The notes beneath the pieces were generated by a model, which ran no database searches, was not told the origin of the DNA, and was given only the letters and a program-made list of their open reading frames with translations. A DNA stretch of 64,000 nucleotides, taken from RGIG9041 sp045612565. Its GTDB lineage: Bacteria > Bacillota > Clostridia > Oscillospirales > QAKW01. Positions 24,799 to 33,765 of the stretch are shown here, piece after piece (position 1 is the first letter of the stretch; each line of letters starts with the position of its first letter). The translations under genes and the position numbers were made by a program. Location of the stretch: assembly GCA_045612565.1 (NCBI GenBank), contig JAZKZG010000028.1, positions 29,331-93,330 on the forward strand, in the 5' to 3' direction.

Positions 24799-25865
24799 AT
24801 TTTTGATTGTATAAAATCGCACAGTTTTTCAATATGTAAAAGTTTAAACAAAAGTACGCGCACCTTGTCGATAAGTACACACACAACAAAAATTGTAAGT
24901 GCGATTGCCACAACTGTCAAAACAAGCATTACGGGAGAAAAGTCACCGACGTTTTTAAACGCACCTTTAATTATGTTGTCTCTGAAATAATTGTTGTCGT
25001 GAATGAGATATACCGAAAATGCCGATGTTGAGAAAAATGTGATAAGTCCTGCCACAAATTTGTGTTTTATATTGATTTTTGCAAAGAGGCAAACAGTCAT
25101 TATTGCCGCAATCACAATGGTGGGTGAGATGTATGAAACAAGCGAATCACTTAGTTTTATCATTCCCTGACTGATGTCAACCCCAACACTGTTAATTTTT
25201 ACAAGCCAGGTTGAAAGGTATGCAATTAACAATGTCGGCAGTGCGGCATAGACGGGTATTTTTTTATAAAGTTCCGTCTTTTTGATAATCGCGCCCAGAG
25301 TGTACATAGGCAAAAACCACATAACGCTGTAGCCGTTTGCAAGTTTAAAATAGTCACCGTGTGCTTTTGTGTATGTGCCGTATACCGAGAACACCAAAAA
25401 GATTATTATGCCAACAATATAAAGTGTCTTTTTGTCGGCGTAATTGACAAATCCGTTTATTAACGGCGAAAGCACAAGCATACCGATATAGCATGTAAAA
25501 AACCAATATTGATATGTGGTAACCGGCATAAAGGTAGAACCGAGGTCAGAAATCGGCACAGTCTGCGGGTAAAATCTTGTCAATATTGCAAAGATTGATA
25601 CCGAGTACAAAAGCACGGTAAGATATAATGTCACCACGCTTTTAAGGCTCGGCAAAACGCGCTTACAGCCGACAAAGCCCGAGATGAGCAAAAAGCAGTC
25701 GACTGCGGGGTAACCGACAACTTCCAAAAACCACGCGGTATCAAACTGATTTTCGCGAATGGCACCCGATAGCACACCGCCGTGACCGAGTATGTGCAGT
25801 GTTGCAACACCGATCATGGTAATAATTCTCAAAAGGTCAATCCCATAGTTACGCGATTTATTCAT
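24795..25865 (-). CDS. membrane acyltransferase (Acyl_transf_3/OafA type)
   Basis: A 356-residue integral membrane O-acyltransferase that usually adds acetyl groups to surface sugars. Seen: the N-terminal RNYGIDLLRIITMIGVATLHILGHGG with the family Arg and His, about ten hydrophobic helices, the QYWFFTCYIG segment and the late SAFSVYLIHDNNYF motif. TAAGGAG precedes the ATG. It is the third gene of an operon with a transporter and a hydrolase-like protein; the acceptor is not known. Confidence 0.88.
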   Translation of the reverse strand: MNKSRNYGIDLLRIITMIGVATLHILGHGGVLSGAIRENQFDTAWFLEVVGYPAVDCFLLISGFVGCKRVLPSLKSVVTLYLTVLLYSVSIFAILTRFYPQTVPISDLGSTFMPVTTYQYWFFTCYIGMLVLSPLINGFVNYADKKTLYIVGIIIFLVFSVYGTYTKAHGDYFKLANGYSVMWFLPMYTLGAIIKKTELYKKIPVYAALPTLLIAYLSTWLVKINSVGVDISQGMIKLSDSLVSYISPTIVIAAIMTVCLFAKINIKHKFVAGLITFFSTSAFSVYLIHDNNYFRDNIIKGAFKNVGDFSPVMLVLTVVAIALTIFVVCVLIDKVRVLLFKLLHIEKLCDFIQSKI

Positions 25866-25923
25866 AGGCGTATCTCCTTAATCATTATATTTTAATAATA
25901 TAATAATCTTTTAAAAAAGTAAA

Positions 25924-27825
25924 TTACTTTTTAAGAATAAAACCGGTAAATCCGTAAGGAATAATATCGTTCAAAACAACTTTGGCACCCGACAAAGTAC
26001 CGCTGCCTTGTATAAATTCAATATCCGAGTAGGTATTGCCAAGTTCAACTACAGGTGAAAAGGCAGTGTCCTCAAAAAAGTTCCAAAGACCGACAGTCAG
26101 CGTATCACTATCCTCTTTGCACTGAATGTACATTGACGGACAGCCGTAAACAAACGCGGGTAAAGTTTTGCCCGACAGCCACGGGATAACGTTTGCGTAC
26201 TGACGCGCACGTTCGTAATGATACAAAAGATTGCTGTTTGGATCTTTTGACACAATTCTGGTGTTTATGTTCAAAACCAAAAACCGCTCGCCGTCAGCAT
26301 TTTCGTAAATATACGATATCGGCAGTCTGCCGTTTGCGGTATCACTGAGCACTTTTGCGGATTTGTTGATTTCTATATCAAAAAACTGTGAACCGAGCGA
26401 CAAAATGTGATTGTCATTATGTAAAAAGTGTTCTTCAACGTTTGCAGGCAGGTGTTTTTCTGGTGCGTTTTGTAAAAGACCGTTAAAACGAGTAAGTCCA
26501 ACATCAACACCGCGGTCAGTTAAGATTTTTGCCGCAATCGCGTCAATAATCATTCCACCTTTAAGCGCGTCTTTTGGAATATGTCTTGCATTTTCGTCAA
26601 ATACCGCGCCGCAAACACCCGCACCCTCGTAAACGGTGGGGATTGTATTATATGCAAGAGTACGTGCAGCCGCCGAAAAGAACATATATTCGGGTCTTTG
26701 ACATTTAACAGGCGCAGATATATCCATATCGGCAAACTTGCTTTGGTATTCGTAAATACGCACACCTGTTGCATTCTTGTTGGTAAATGCAGAGTCGATT
26801 TTTTTGTAAAGGTCGGAATTTTTTTCGTGATATTTTATGTATCCATCTTCGTAGTCGGCATTTGAGCAATAGTCGATATTATATTTTAAAATACCGTCGG
26901 TACATCCACTCGCGCGGATTGCGGTATCGTGACCTTCCACAAAACTTGCAGGGCAATTTGTTCGCGGACGTGGGTATGAATCACCCTCCGCCATAATCTC
27001 GATGTTTTCGTCGCGTGTCCACGCGCTTTCCATACGTTCAAGTTCAATTGTGTCTTGAAGTTTGTTGCCCCACGATTTTCTTGCCGCCCAGTATGGCGCA
27101 CCGATAAGGCGCACAAACGGTTTGGTGTTACCCGCAAGAATATACGCAAGTTCACGCGCCATAATTCCGTCAATATCCCACGACGAAAGACAGGCACACG
27201 TACCAAGTCGAATTTTTTGGTCAATTTCGTTTACAGCACTTCGCATCTCACGTGCAAACTCACGGAATGCATCACCGTTTGCCTTTATATACGCATCACG
27301 GTAGATATTTTTACCGCCGTTTATTATCTGTTTATATAACTGCTCACGTGTTAAAGCCTCACCCGTCATCTCGTTTATCATTTTAATGTGATTATCGCAA
27401 AGACAGGCAGGGGAGTCACATAAAAATGCGTATCTGAAATCGTCATCAAACATAATGATTTCAACACCGCTTTTTGCGATATTTTTTATGTACTCAGACG
27501 CAAACTTAACAAATTTTTTGTCGGTAGGACAAATAAATTCGTTGATTTCGGTGCCGTCAAGACCGCGCATATTGCAAAAATTATGTGCGCCCTTTATCCA
27601 GAATGTCCATATCCATGCGCCCACCTCAAAGCCGTGCGATTTAAAAAAAGCACAGTTTTCGGCAAGGTCTGCAAAAATTGATTTTTGCGTGTCGGAGTCG
27701 AGTTCATAATTTGACAGCGACAAAAATACACGCTCCGCCTTCATTCTTTTAAGCTGTGAAAGGATAGTTTCACGACCTGCACGCTTTACGTTTGATAAGG
27801 TGATTGGAACAGATATCTTATACAT
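25924..27825 (-). CDS. putative glycoside hydrolase-like TIM-barrel protein
   Basis: A 633-residue cytosolic protein I cannot place in a named family. The first 330 residues read like a TIM barrel (TLSNVKRAGRETI start; HGFEVGAWIWTFW; VEIIMFDDDFRYAFLC; IEIMAEGDSYPRPR), with a following alpha/beta part and a C-terminal beta-sandwich ending GFTGFILKK. This arrangement recalls GH42-like or related carbohydrate enzymes. The acidic clusters FDDDF and AEGDSYPR are candidates for catalysis. No signal peptide. It lies 10 bp after a DMT transporter gene and under a PocR/AraC regulator, which suggests action on an imported glycoside. Confidence 0.6.
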   Translation of the reverse strand: MYKISVPITLSNVKRAGRETILSQLKRMKAERVFLSLSNYELDSDTQKSIFADLAENCAFFKSHGFEVGAWIWTFWIKGAHNFCNMRGLDGTEINEFICPTDKKFVKFASEYIKNIAKSGVEIIMFDDDFRYAFLCDSPACLCDNHIKMINEMTGEALTREQLYKQIINGGKNIYRDAYIKANGDAFREFAREMRSAVNEIDQKIRLGTCACLSSWDIDGIMARELAYILAGNTKPFVRLIGAPYWAARKSWGNKLQDTIELERMESAWTRDENIEIMAEGDSYPRPRTNCPASFVEGHDTAIRASGCTDGILKYNIDYCSNADYEDGYIKYHEKNSDLYKKIDSAFTNKNATGVRIYEYQSKFADMDISAPVKCQRPEYMFFSAAARTLAYNTIPTVYEGAGVCGAVFDENARHIPKDALKGGMIIDAIAAKILTDRGVDVGLTRFNGLLQNAPEKHLPANVEEHFLHNDNHILSLGSQFFDIEINKSAKVLSDTANGRLPISYIYENADGERFLVLNINTRIVSKDPNSNLLYHYERARQYANVIPWLSGKTLPAFVYGCPSMYIQCKEDSDTLTVGLWNFFEDTAFSPVVELGNTYSDIEFIQGSGTLSGAKVVLNDIIPYGFTGFILKK

Positions 27826-27835
27826 AATTTTTCTC

Positions 27836-28684
27836 CTAAATATTGAGTAATATTACCGATACGGTGCCGAGCGCAAAACCGATAAGCTGAACGTTTGTCA
27901 GTTTTTCTTTGTAAACAAAGCGCGAAACAAAATATGTAATAACAATGCCGCCTGCCGATACGAGCGGGAACATAATCGAAACAGGCATTCTGGCAGATAA
28001 AATCATTACAAACAGGTTTACAACGCCGTTCATAATACCGCAGGGAAGCGCCAGATACCAGCCGAATTTTACACACTGTTTTATATCGTTTTTTTCACAG
28101 AAAAGCGACACAATCAAAAGCCCGATTACAACCGCTGCAAGAGCTATTATCATAAATTCGTTTTTATAAGCTCCGTCAAATTTCACCTGCTGCATCTTCT
28201 GCACGGTTGAACACATTCCGTTGCCCGCAAACGCCAAAAATGCGTACAAAATCCATTTGCGTGTGATTTTTACCGAGTCAGATTTTTTGTTAATGAGTAC
28301 GAGTGAAACGGAAAGCAATATAAGCCCCGGAATAAGTCCTGCGCTGACGTTGTCGTGTAAAAATATAAGTCCATAAAAGGTGGGTATCATAAGTCCGAAT
28401 GAAATAAAGAGCGCAGTCAACGACAAAGAGCCTGTTGCAGTAGCAAGAACGCTGAACACCGCCGACGTGCCGTACGCCAATGCAAAACCAAGCGCATACG
28501 GAATTACTTCTGCTTCCCACTTAAAACCGCCCGACGATATCACAAAAAACAACATCGCCGCAAAGGTCGACAGCGAGCCAAATAAAAACGTACCACTTCC
28601 GCCGCACTTTTGTGTGTACGGCTTTTTTATTATGTTTTGCGCAGATGCACCCACTATTATTAAAATCAAAAGAAATGTGTTCAT
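27836..28684 (-). CDS. DMT-superfamily (EamA-like) transporter
   Basis: A 282-residue membrane protein with ten predicted helices in two halves, typical for drug/metabolite transporters. Seen: GASAQNIIKKPYTQKCGG in the first loop and the repeat-2 signature MPVSIMFPLVSAGGIVITYF. First gene of the - strand operon; GAAGGGAG lies before the ATG, and a good promoter at 28738-28710. A paralogue with the same context lies at 36148. Substrate unknown; given the hydrolase partner a sugar or related metabolite is likely. Confidence 0.85.
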   Translation of the reverse strand: MNTFLLILIIVGASAQNIIKKPYTQKCGGSGTFLFGSLSTFAAMLFFVISSGGFKWEAEVIPYALGFALAYGTSAVFSVLATATGSLSLTALFISFGLMIPTFYGLIFLHDNVSAGLIPGLILLSVSLVLINKKSDSVKITRKWILYAFLAFAGNGMCSTVQKMQQVKFDGAYKNEFMIIALAAVVIGLLIVSLFCEKNDIKQCVKFGWYLALPCGIMNGVVNLFVMILSARMPVSIMFPLVSAGGIVITYFVSRFVYKEKLTNVQLIGFALGTVSVILLNI

Positions 28685-28709
28685 AGTTTTCTCCCTTCAT
28701 TATATATCA

Positions 28710-28738
28710 TTTATACATAAAATCACATAATTTTTCAA
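28710..28738 (-). promoter_or_regulatory. promoter of the transporter-hydrolase-acyltransferase operon
   Basis: On the - strand TTGAAA (28738-28733), 17 bp, TATAAA (28715-28710). It is 20 bp from the divergent promoter, so one regulator could govern both. Confidence 0.65.
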
Positions 28739-28758
28739 TGTTTTTTCTTCTTAAAATA

Positions 28759-28787
28759 TTGCACTTTCTTCCTGAAAAAAGTATAAT
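28759..28787 (+). promoter_or_regulatory. promoter of the PocR-AraC regulator
   Basis: TTGCAC at 28759-28764, 17 bp, TATAAT at 28782-28787. The start near 28794 leaves a leader of only about ten bases, so the ribosome site GGTGA is at the very 5' end. Confidence 0.65.
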
Positions 28788-28803
28788 ATTTACGGTGATT
28801 AAA

Positions 28804-29586
28804 ATGAGGATACGCTACGACAGAAAAAAACTGCAGCAAATAACCGACACGTTGTTTGTACTTACAGGAATAAGTATAGCAGTTTTAGACACTGAGTATA
28901 AATTTATATGTAATAGCACAAAGCAAAACGATTTTTGTACCTGTATGCAAAACAACCCTATAAGCAAGGCACGGTGTAAAGTCTCGGACGAAAAGCTACT
29001 ACAAAAATGTAAAAAAAGCAGATGCTTTGAAAGTCATATCTGTCATGTGGGATTGTATGATGCGGTTATGCCGCTTATAAAAAACGAAATAATCGTGGGC
29101 TACGTTATTATGGGTCGTATACGCGCAACAGATTCGCCCAAGACGGTCAGGGGAAACGTAAGCGTAAGCCTTAAAAAGATGTACGATGAACTGCCACAGT
29201 TTGACAGCACACAGATAGACAGTATAAAGACGCTGATTGAGGAAATTATTTTTGAGTCGTCGATAACGGTAGAGTATGATAAGACCATAGAAAAAATCGG
29301 TGCGTTTATAAGCGATAATCTGACTGAGAAATATACCGTAAATGAGATATGTAAAAAGTTTTGCGTGTCAAGAAATTATCTGTACAGCGGATTTTTGCGG
29401 ATATTCGGCATGACGGTAAACGAATATATAGTTAATTTGCGTATCGAACGCGCAAAGGAACTCCTTTCAAAAGGGGAACTGCGCGTTTATGAGGTGTGTG
29501 AATGCGTCGGGATAGATAACTACACCTATTTTTGCCGACTGTTTAAGAAAAAAACGGGCGTTACCCCAAATAAATATAAAGGATAA
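28804..29586 (+). CDS. PocR-domain AraC-family transcriptional regulator
   Basis: A 260-residue regulator. Residues about 8-150 form a PocR sensory domain with its cysteine-rich core (FCTCMQNN, ARCKVSD, KCKKSRCFESHICHVGL). Residues about 160-260 are a double helix-turn-helix of the AraC type (YTVNEICKKFCVSRNYLYSGF; VYEVCECVGIDNYTYFCRLFKKKTGVTPNKYKG). PocR domains bind small ligands such as diols or sugars. ATG 28804 follows CGGTGA. Divergent from the transporter operon, which it probably activates when the ligand is present. Confidence 0.9.
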   Translation: MRIRYDRKKLQQITDTLFVLTGISIAVLDTEYKFICNSTKQNDFCTCMQNNPISKARCKVSDEKLLQKCKKSRCFESHICHVGLYDAVMPLIKNEIIVGYVIMGRIRATDSPKTVRGNVSVSLKKMYDELPQFDSTQIDSIKTLIEEIIFESSITVEYDKTIEKIGAFISDNLTEKYTVNEICKKFCVSRNYLYSGFLRIFGMTVNEYIVNLRIERAKELLSKGELRVYEVCECVGIDNYTYFCRLFKKKTGVTPNKYKG

Positions 29587-29620
29587 TTGTAGGTACAGGT
29601 GTCCTCGACTGTCCTAAACA

Positions 29621-29646
29621 AAAAGACCTCATCTGAGGTCTTTTTT
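29621..29646. terminator. terminator between the regulator and spoVT
   Basis: AAAAGACCTC / GAGGTCTTTT with loop ATCT; serves both converging genes. Confidence 0.85.
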
Positions 29647-29652
29647 GTATGG

Positions 29653-30186
29653 TCAGCTTTCCATTTGTTTTGCCATAAACGTTGCCGCGGCGGAAAGCAG
29701 TTTGAGGTCGCTTTCGGTTGCGCTCTTTCCGCTTGTTTCAACAAACGCAATAACACCCATAATGTCACCCGATGAAATAATGGGACTTGCCGCAATAATT
29801 GAGGGCGACGATTTATCGGCAGTAAGGGGGATTTCGCCTGTGTCAGAAAGATAATTCTTTCGGCGGTCGATAAGTTCTTCGCACTCGGTGCTTATACTTT
29901 GCTCAAGAACCTCTCGGGTTCCTTTTCCCGAAAATGCGATTACGTTGTCACTGTCGCATACCGCGCAGTAAAGACCTGAGGCAGAATATAGCGATGCGCA
30001 GAGGTCGGACGCGTGACTTGACAGATCGGTGATGGGGGAGTATTTTTTAAAGATGACACCGCCATCTTTGTCGGTGTAAATCTCTAATGGATCTCCTTCT
30101 CTTATCCGCATCGTGCGGCGGATTTCTTTGGGTATAACCACACGACCTAAATCGTCAATTCTTCTCACAATACCTGTTGCTTTCAT
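29653..30186 (-). CDS. spoVT: stage V sporulation protein T (AbrB-family regulator)
   Basis: A 177-residue tetrameric DNA-binding regulator of forespore genes. Seen: the swapped-hairpin AbrB domain MKATGIVRRIDDLGRVVIPK through GDPLEIYTD (about 1-42) and a C-terminal GAF domain (CAVCDSDNVIAFSGKG; ASPIISSGDIMGVIAFVE), the SpoVT layout. Full length. AAAGGAG lies nine bases before the ATG. Its 5' end (coding and leader) has been copied into two repeat units at 31263 and 33928. Confidence 0.95.
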   Translation of the reverse strand: MKATGIVRRIDDLGRVVIPKEIRRTMRIREGDPLEIYTDKDGGVIFKKYSPITDLSSHASDLCASLYSASGLYCAVCDSDNVIAFSGKGTREVLEQSISTECEELIDRRKNYLSDTGEIPLTADKSSPSIIAASPIISSGDIMGVIAFVETSGKSATESDLKLLSAAATFMAKQMES

Positions 30187-30314
30187 ATATAAATCTCCTT
30201 TAAAAACAAAATCGTGATACTATTATTTGTGATTTGTGGGAATTTATACTGTCCAACTTTACTTTTTAGAGCAACTATGGTATAATTATTAAAAATTATT
30301 CGAGGGGCACAAAT

Positions 30315-31085
30315 ATGAATAAATTTTCTGCATTTTTGACTAATTTCTTTCTAACTGCATTTCGTCACATAGGGTCTATTGTGATTTCTATAATCCTGAT
30401 TGTAGTCGGTGTAATATGGTCTAAAGTTTGTTTTTACATAGGATTGTTTTTAATTATCTCAAATATAATTGTTGCTTTTGTCGGTGCAATTCGTATGCAA
30501 AATATTATGAATTATCGTTCTGATGATGACCCCGAATTCAATGAAATGATGGAAAAATTGACTGCTGACCCAAAATCTTTTTTATCCGAGATAATGGAAG
30601 CGCAAGAAGAAAATAGACATTTACATGGCGAAGATTTATTATCCCTTTCGGATGACGATTTGTTTGAAACTATCTATTTTCAAAACGTTGATATTGCAGA
30701 AGAAGCCGAGGACGAAGATAAAGAAATAGAACAATTTACAGGTGCTCGCAAAACAGTTTATGTTTTAGGCTTATTTGATTCAGAAATTCAAAATGGTGGT
30801 CTTTGCCAATTTTTCGTAAACTCATCAAGAGTTGTTGCACCGTATGTTAGTGAATCGCTAAAAAGTGTTGGAGCGAACGAACACCTAAATCTTTTTGAAG
30901 AGTTTATCACAGCAAATAACATCGATATTTCTAATCTCGAATCATTTAAAGTATACAGTATAAGAGGATTCAAAAAGCAAACCAAACGGTTCGACTTTGA
31001 TTCATTTGATGATAAATATTATGAATTGCCTGCATTACAAGAAAAAGTAGTTGCATACATCAAAAATAATATAAAAGAGTTTTAA
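30315..31085 (+). CDS. membrane-anchored DUF4375 (DMP19-like) protein
   Basis: A 256-residue protein with two N-terminal transmembrane helices (about 15-57: GSIVISIILIVVGVIW; FYIGLFLIISNIIVAFVG), then an acidic linker and a C-terminal DUF4375 domain recognised by ARKTVYVLGLFDSEIQNGGL and CQFFVNSSR. DUF4375 proteins are helical and of unknown function; the membrane anchor is not usual. CGAGGGG precedes the ATG. It stands alone, closed by the hairpin that starts repeat copy A. Codon use is more A+T-rich than the origin genes. Confidence 0.75.
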   Translation: MNKFSAFLTNFFLTAFRHIGSIVISIILIVVGVIWSKVCFYIGLFLIISNIIVAFVGAIRMQNIMNYRSDDDPEFNEMMEKLTADPKSFLSEIMEAQEENRHLHGEDLLSLSDDDLFETIYFQNVDIAEEAEDEDKEIEQFTGARKTVYVLGLFDSEIQNGGLCQFFVNSSRVVAPYVSESLKSVGANEHLNLFEEFITANNIDISNLESFKVYSIRGFKKQTKRFDFDSFDDKYYELPALQEKVVAYIKNNIKEF

Positions 31086-31087
31086 CT

Positions 31088-31263
31088 AAAAGCGAGGGGA
31101 GTTTCCCCTCGCTTTTGCTATGTAACGGTCAGAATATGCTATTTTTCGTCAAAAATTTTTCTTCAAAAATTGCCCGAAACCCCAGTATTTATAAGGCTTT
31201 GTCGCACTTTTGTGTTATTATAACACCAGCATCTATTCTACGAACTATTCCTGTTGCTTTCAT
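31088..31263 (+). repeat. 176-bp direct repeat, copy A
   Basis: Begins with a terminator hairpin (AAAAGCGAGGGGA / TCCCCTCGCTTTT, 31088-31116) that ends the DUF4375 transcript, runs through a variable A+T-rich middle with shared TTTTTCGTCAAAAA and GTCGCACTTTTGTGTTATTAT-like text, and ends with the reverse complement of a spoVT start. Copy B at 33753-33928 has the same length. Together they flank the ADP-ribosylglycohydrolase/esterase pair. The remaining 31264-31492 holds only the palindrome at 31295 and a ribosome site. Confidence 0.75.
31189..31263 (-). pseudogene. spoVT 5'-end fossil, copy A
   Basis: On the - strand a 24-codon frame begins MKATGIVRRID, identical to the first eleven residues of SpoVT, then departs (AGVIITQK) and stops. 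The leader ATATATAAATC also matches the spoVT leader. It is a captured gene start; a functional short peptide is possible but unsupported. Confidence 0.65.
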
Positions 31264-31294
31264 ATATAAATCAATCTTCTTGTTATCTTCGTAG

Positions 31295-31314
31295 GGGTGA
31301 TTCACGAATCACCC
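31295..31314. repeat. perfect intergenic palindrome
   Basis: GGGTGATTC-AC-GAATCACCC, a 9-bp perfect stem, lies alone 180 bp before the next gene. It has no T tail, so it is a repeat or binding site rather than a terminator. Confidence 0.55.
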
Positions 31315-31492
31315 GTTTGGCTTTCGTGCATATTTTCAAATTGTATTGTTACTATCTGTATTTTGAGGAGATTTATACTGTAAAGGAAAATCATTTTGCG
31401 TCCACAACCGGTAGTTGTATAAATTACTATTTGCAGTTTATTGATTTCTGGCATATTTGACTGTAAAATAAAAACAGATAGGAGGCTATGTT

Positions 31493-33070
31493 ATGACTAT
31501 AGGTAAAGCAATAAATAAACTGAGAAATGATGCAAATATTTCCCAAGAACAGTTCGCAACACTGTTCGGGGTTTCACAGCAATCCGTTCAAAAATGGGAA
31601 AACGGTGATTCTGTTCCGGAACTTAGCAAAATCATAAAAATTTCCAAGCATTTTGGCGTTTCGCTTGATGCGTTGATTTTAGGGAACGACAACCGCATTG
31701 TAGAAGAAATGAAAGGAACTAATCAAATAAAGCCGCAGTACGCAAATATTCACGATTGGGAATTTTATTCATCCAATTTGATGACGGAATATCAGCAATC
31801 TATAGAAGAAGGGCTGGATATCGAAGCATATAAGGATGTTTTTTCGGCCGTAGCAAGACTTCCAAAGGATGAACACAAGAAAAAAATTGGGGACACCCTT
31901 TTCGAAATCGTAATAAATGCAAAACAAAAAGAAGGCTATCCATATATTGAACCGTCCAACCTTGAAGCCATCAAAGATTTGAGAAAGCCTTATGTTTATA
32001 AGAATAACAGCCCCTTGGATCTGGAAGATAAAATTCACGGTGCATGGATGGGCAGAATTTGCGGATGTATGGTGGGCAAGACTGTAGAAGGTATCCGCAC
32101 AAACGAGTTGGTTCCCTTCCTAAAGGAAACCGGCAATTATCCTATGCACAGATATATTCTGCAGAGTGACCTGAGTGACGAAATTTTAAACAAATACAAA
32201 TATCATTTTCCAAGCAAATGCTATGCCGACGCCATAGACGGAATGCCGGTGGATGACGATACCAACTACACCGTTCTTTATCAAGAAATCGTCCAAAAAT
32301 ACGGCAGAGATTTTACCCCTTTTGATGTTTCACGTGCTTGGCTGCATTATCAGCCTAAAGATGCCTATTGCACCGCTGAAAGAGTAGCTTTCTGCAACTT
32401 TGTAAAAGGATATACGCCGCCGGAATCTGCCATTTATAAAAACCCCTATCGTGAATGGATCGGCGCACAAATACGAGCCGACTATTTTGGATATATTAAC
32501 CCGGGCAATCCCGAACTTGCTGCCGAAATGGCGTGGCGCGATGCCTCGATCTCTCACACGAAGAACGGAATCTACGGCGAAATGTTTGTGGCAGCGATGT
32601 TGGCTGTTGCGGCAGAAACAAAGAATATCAAAGATATTATACTCGGTGGACTTGCACAGATTCCACACACATCCAGATTACACGAAGATATTATGTTCGT
32701 AGTGGACGGATTTGAAAACGGTGTTTCTCAAAGCGAATGCTTTAAGAGCATTCACGAAAAGTATGACGAGCACAGCGCTCACGATTGGTGCCACACCATT
32801 TCTAATGCAATGATTGTAGCGGCCTCTTTGCTCTATGGTGGCGGAGATTACGGCAAATCCATCTGTATGTCTGTTGAAACAGGTTTCGACACCGATTGTA
32901 ACGGTGCTACCGTTGGTTCGATTTTAGGTATGGCAAACGGAATTGAAAGTATTCCAAAGTGCTGGATAGAACCGATAAACGATACACTTCACACTTCTAT
33001 TTTCGGTATTGATACTGTCAAAATCAGCGATAGAGTAAACTTGACAATGGAGCATATCAGGGGGAAATAA
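31493..33070 (+). CDS. XRE helix-turn-helix fused to ADP-ribosylglycohydrolase
   Basis: A 525-residue fusion. Residues 1-60 are an XRE/Cro-type DNA-binding domain (IGKAINKLRNDANISQEQF; SQQSVQKWENGDSVPELSKI). After a linker of about 120 residues, residues 185-525 form an ADP-ribosylglycohydrolase fold: KIHGAWMGRICGCMVGKTVEG, the metal ligands in MPVDDDTNYT (about 255) and the C-terminal VETGFDTDCNGATVGSILG (about 463-481). ADP-ribosylglycohydrolases remove ADP-ribose from proteins or act on related N-glycosides. Fusion to a DNA-binding domain suggests a regulator that senses or edits an ADP-ribosyl or nucleoside ligand. TAGGAGG precedes the ATG. An esterase gene follows after 59 bp. Confidence 0.85.
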   Translation: MTIGKAINKLRNDANISQEQFATLFGVSQQSVQKWENGDSVPELSKIIKISKHFGVSLDALILGNDNRIVEEMKGTNQIKPQYANIHDWEFYSSNLMTEYQQSIEEGLDIEAYKDVFSAVARLPKDEHKKKIGDTLFEIVINAKQKEGYPYIEPSNLEAIKDLRKPYVYKNNSPLDLEDKIHGAWMGRICGCMVGKTVEGIRTNELVPFLKETGNYPMHRYILQSDLSDEILNKYKYHFPSKCYADAIDGMPVDDDTNYTVLYQEIVQKYGRDFTPFDVSRAWLHYQPKDAYCTAERVAFCNFVKGYTPPESAIYKNPYREWIGAQIRADYFGYINPGNPELAAEMAWRDASISHTKNGIYGEMFVAAMLAVAAETKNIKDIILGGLAQIPHTSRLHEDIMFVVDGFENGVSQSECFKSIHEKYDEHSAHDWCHTISNAMIVAASLLYGGGDYGKSICMSVETGFDTDCNGATVGSILGMANGIESIPKCWIEPINDTLHTSIFGIDTVKISDRVNLTMEHIRGK

Positions 33071-33129
33071 AATAACCGTCATAGGAAGTGCAAATGAAGT
33101 GAAATAAACGAAACGTAAGGAGTATTTTA

Positions 33130-33765
33130 ATGAAAATAACGATACAACAAGACACAAAGAGTATTTTTCCGTATATTACGTATGAGCCCGAAACCTTGAC
33201 CGACCGTCCCGCGTTAATCATTCAGCTTCACGGTGCCGGTGAACGAGGAGACGGAGGGGTGGATATCAAAAAGGTGCTTGTTTACGGATTTTCTAAAATC
33301 GCAAACGACAGCAACCTGAAAAATTGTATTTTAGTTATGCCGCAATGTCCCACAGATACCTTCTGGGTTGCCAAAATAGAAAGTCTTAAAAAATTCATTG
33401 ATGAAATGATCCATAAATACTCCGTTGATGTCAATCGTGTATATCTTTGCGGCTTGAGTATGGGCGGATATGGAACGTGGTATACTGCTATGGCATATCC
33501 AGATTTGTTTGCTGCTATAGTACCTTGCTGTGGTGGGGGTATGGCATGGAATGCAGATGTGCTCAAAATGCCTATATGGGCATTTCACGGATTGAAAGAC
33601 ACCACAGTTTCTCCAACGCAAACAATCGAGATGGTAGAAAAGTTGAAAGGTAAAAATCCCGATCTGAAATATAATTTATACGAAGGTGTAGGACATAATT
33701 GTTGGGATAATGCCTTTTCGGAAGAAACATTGAGTTGGTTATTGTCACATACAAAAGCGAGGTGA
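33130..33765 (+). CDS. alpha/beta-hydrolase, esterase type
   Basis: A 211-residue cytosolic serine hydrolase. Seen: IIQLHGAGERGDGG (oxyanion strand, about 28-41), the nucleophile elbow LCGLSMGGYG with Ser at about 113, the acid in FHGLKDTTVSP (about 160) and the His in GVGHNCW (about 190). It resembles dienelactone hydrolase/phospholipase-carboxylesterase proteins that sit in sugar-catabolism clusters. AAGGAG lies eight bases before the ATG. Probably cotranscribed with the upstream fusion gene. Its last codons form part of the terminator hairpin of repeat copy B. Confidence 0.82.
   Translation: MKITIQQDTKSIFPYITYEPETLTDRPALIIQLHGAGERGDGGVDIKKVLVYGFSKIANDSNLKNCILVMPQCPTDTFWVAKIESLKKFIDEMIHKYSVDVNRVYLCGLSMGGYGTWYTAMAYPDLFAAIVPCCGGGMAWNADVLKMPIWAFHGLKDTTVSPTQTIEMVEKLKGKNPDLKYNLYEGVGHNCWDNAFSEETLSWLLSHTKAR

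Noticed and set aside
31254..31460. Open frame of 68 codons before the XRE fusion gene
   Set aside because: It has no ribosome site, overlaps the spoVT fossil and a palindrome, and shows no protein-like pattern.
32328..32342. TGTTTCACGTGCTTG as a third parS site
   Set aside because: Only the left half and core match; the right arm differs and it lies in the ADP-ribosylglycohydrolase coding sequence.
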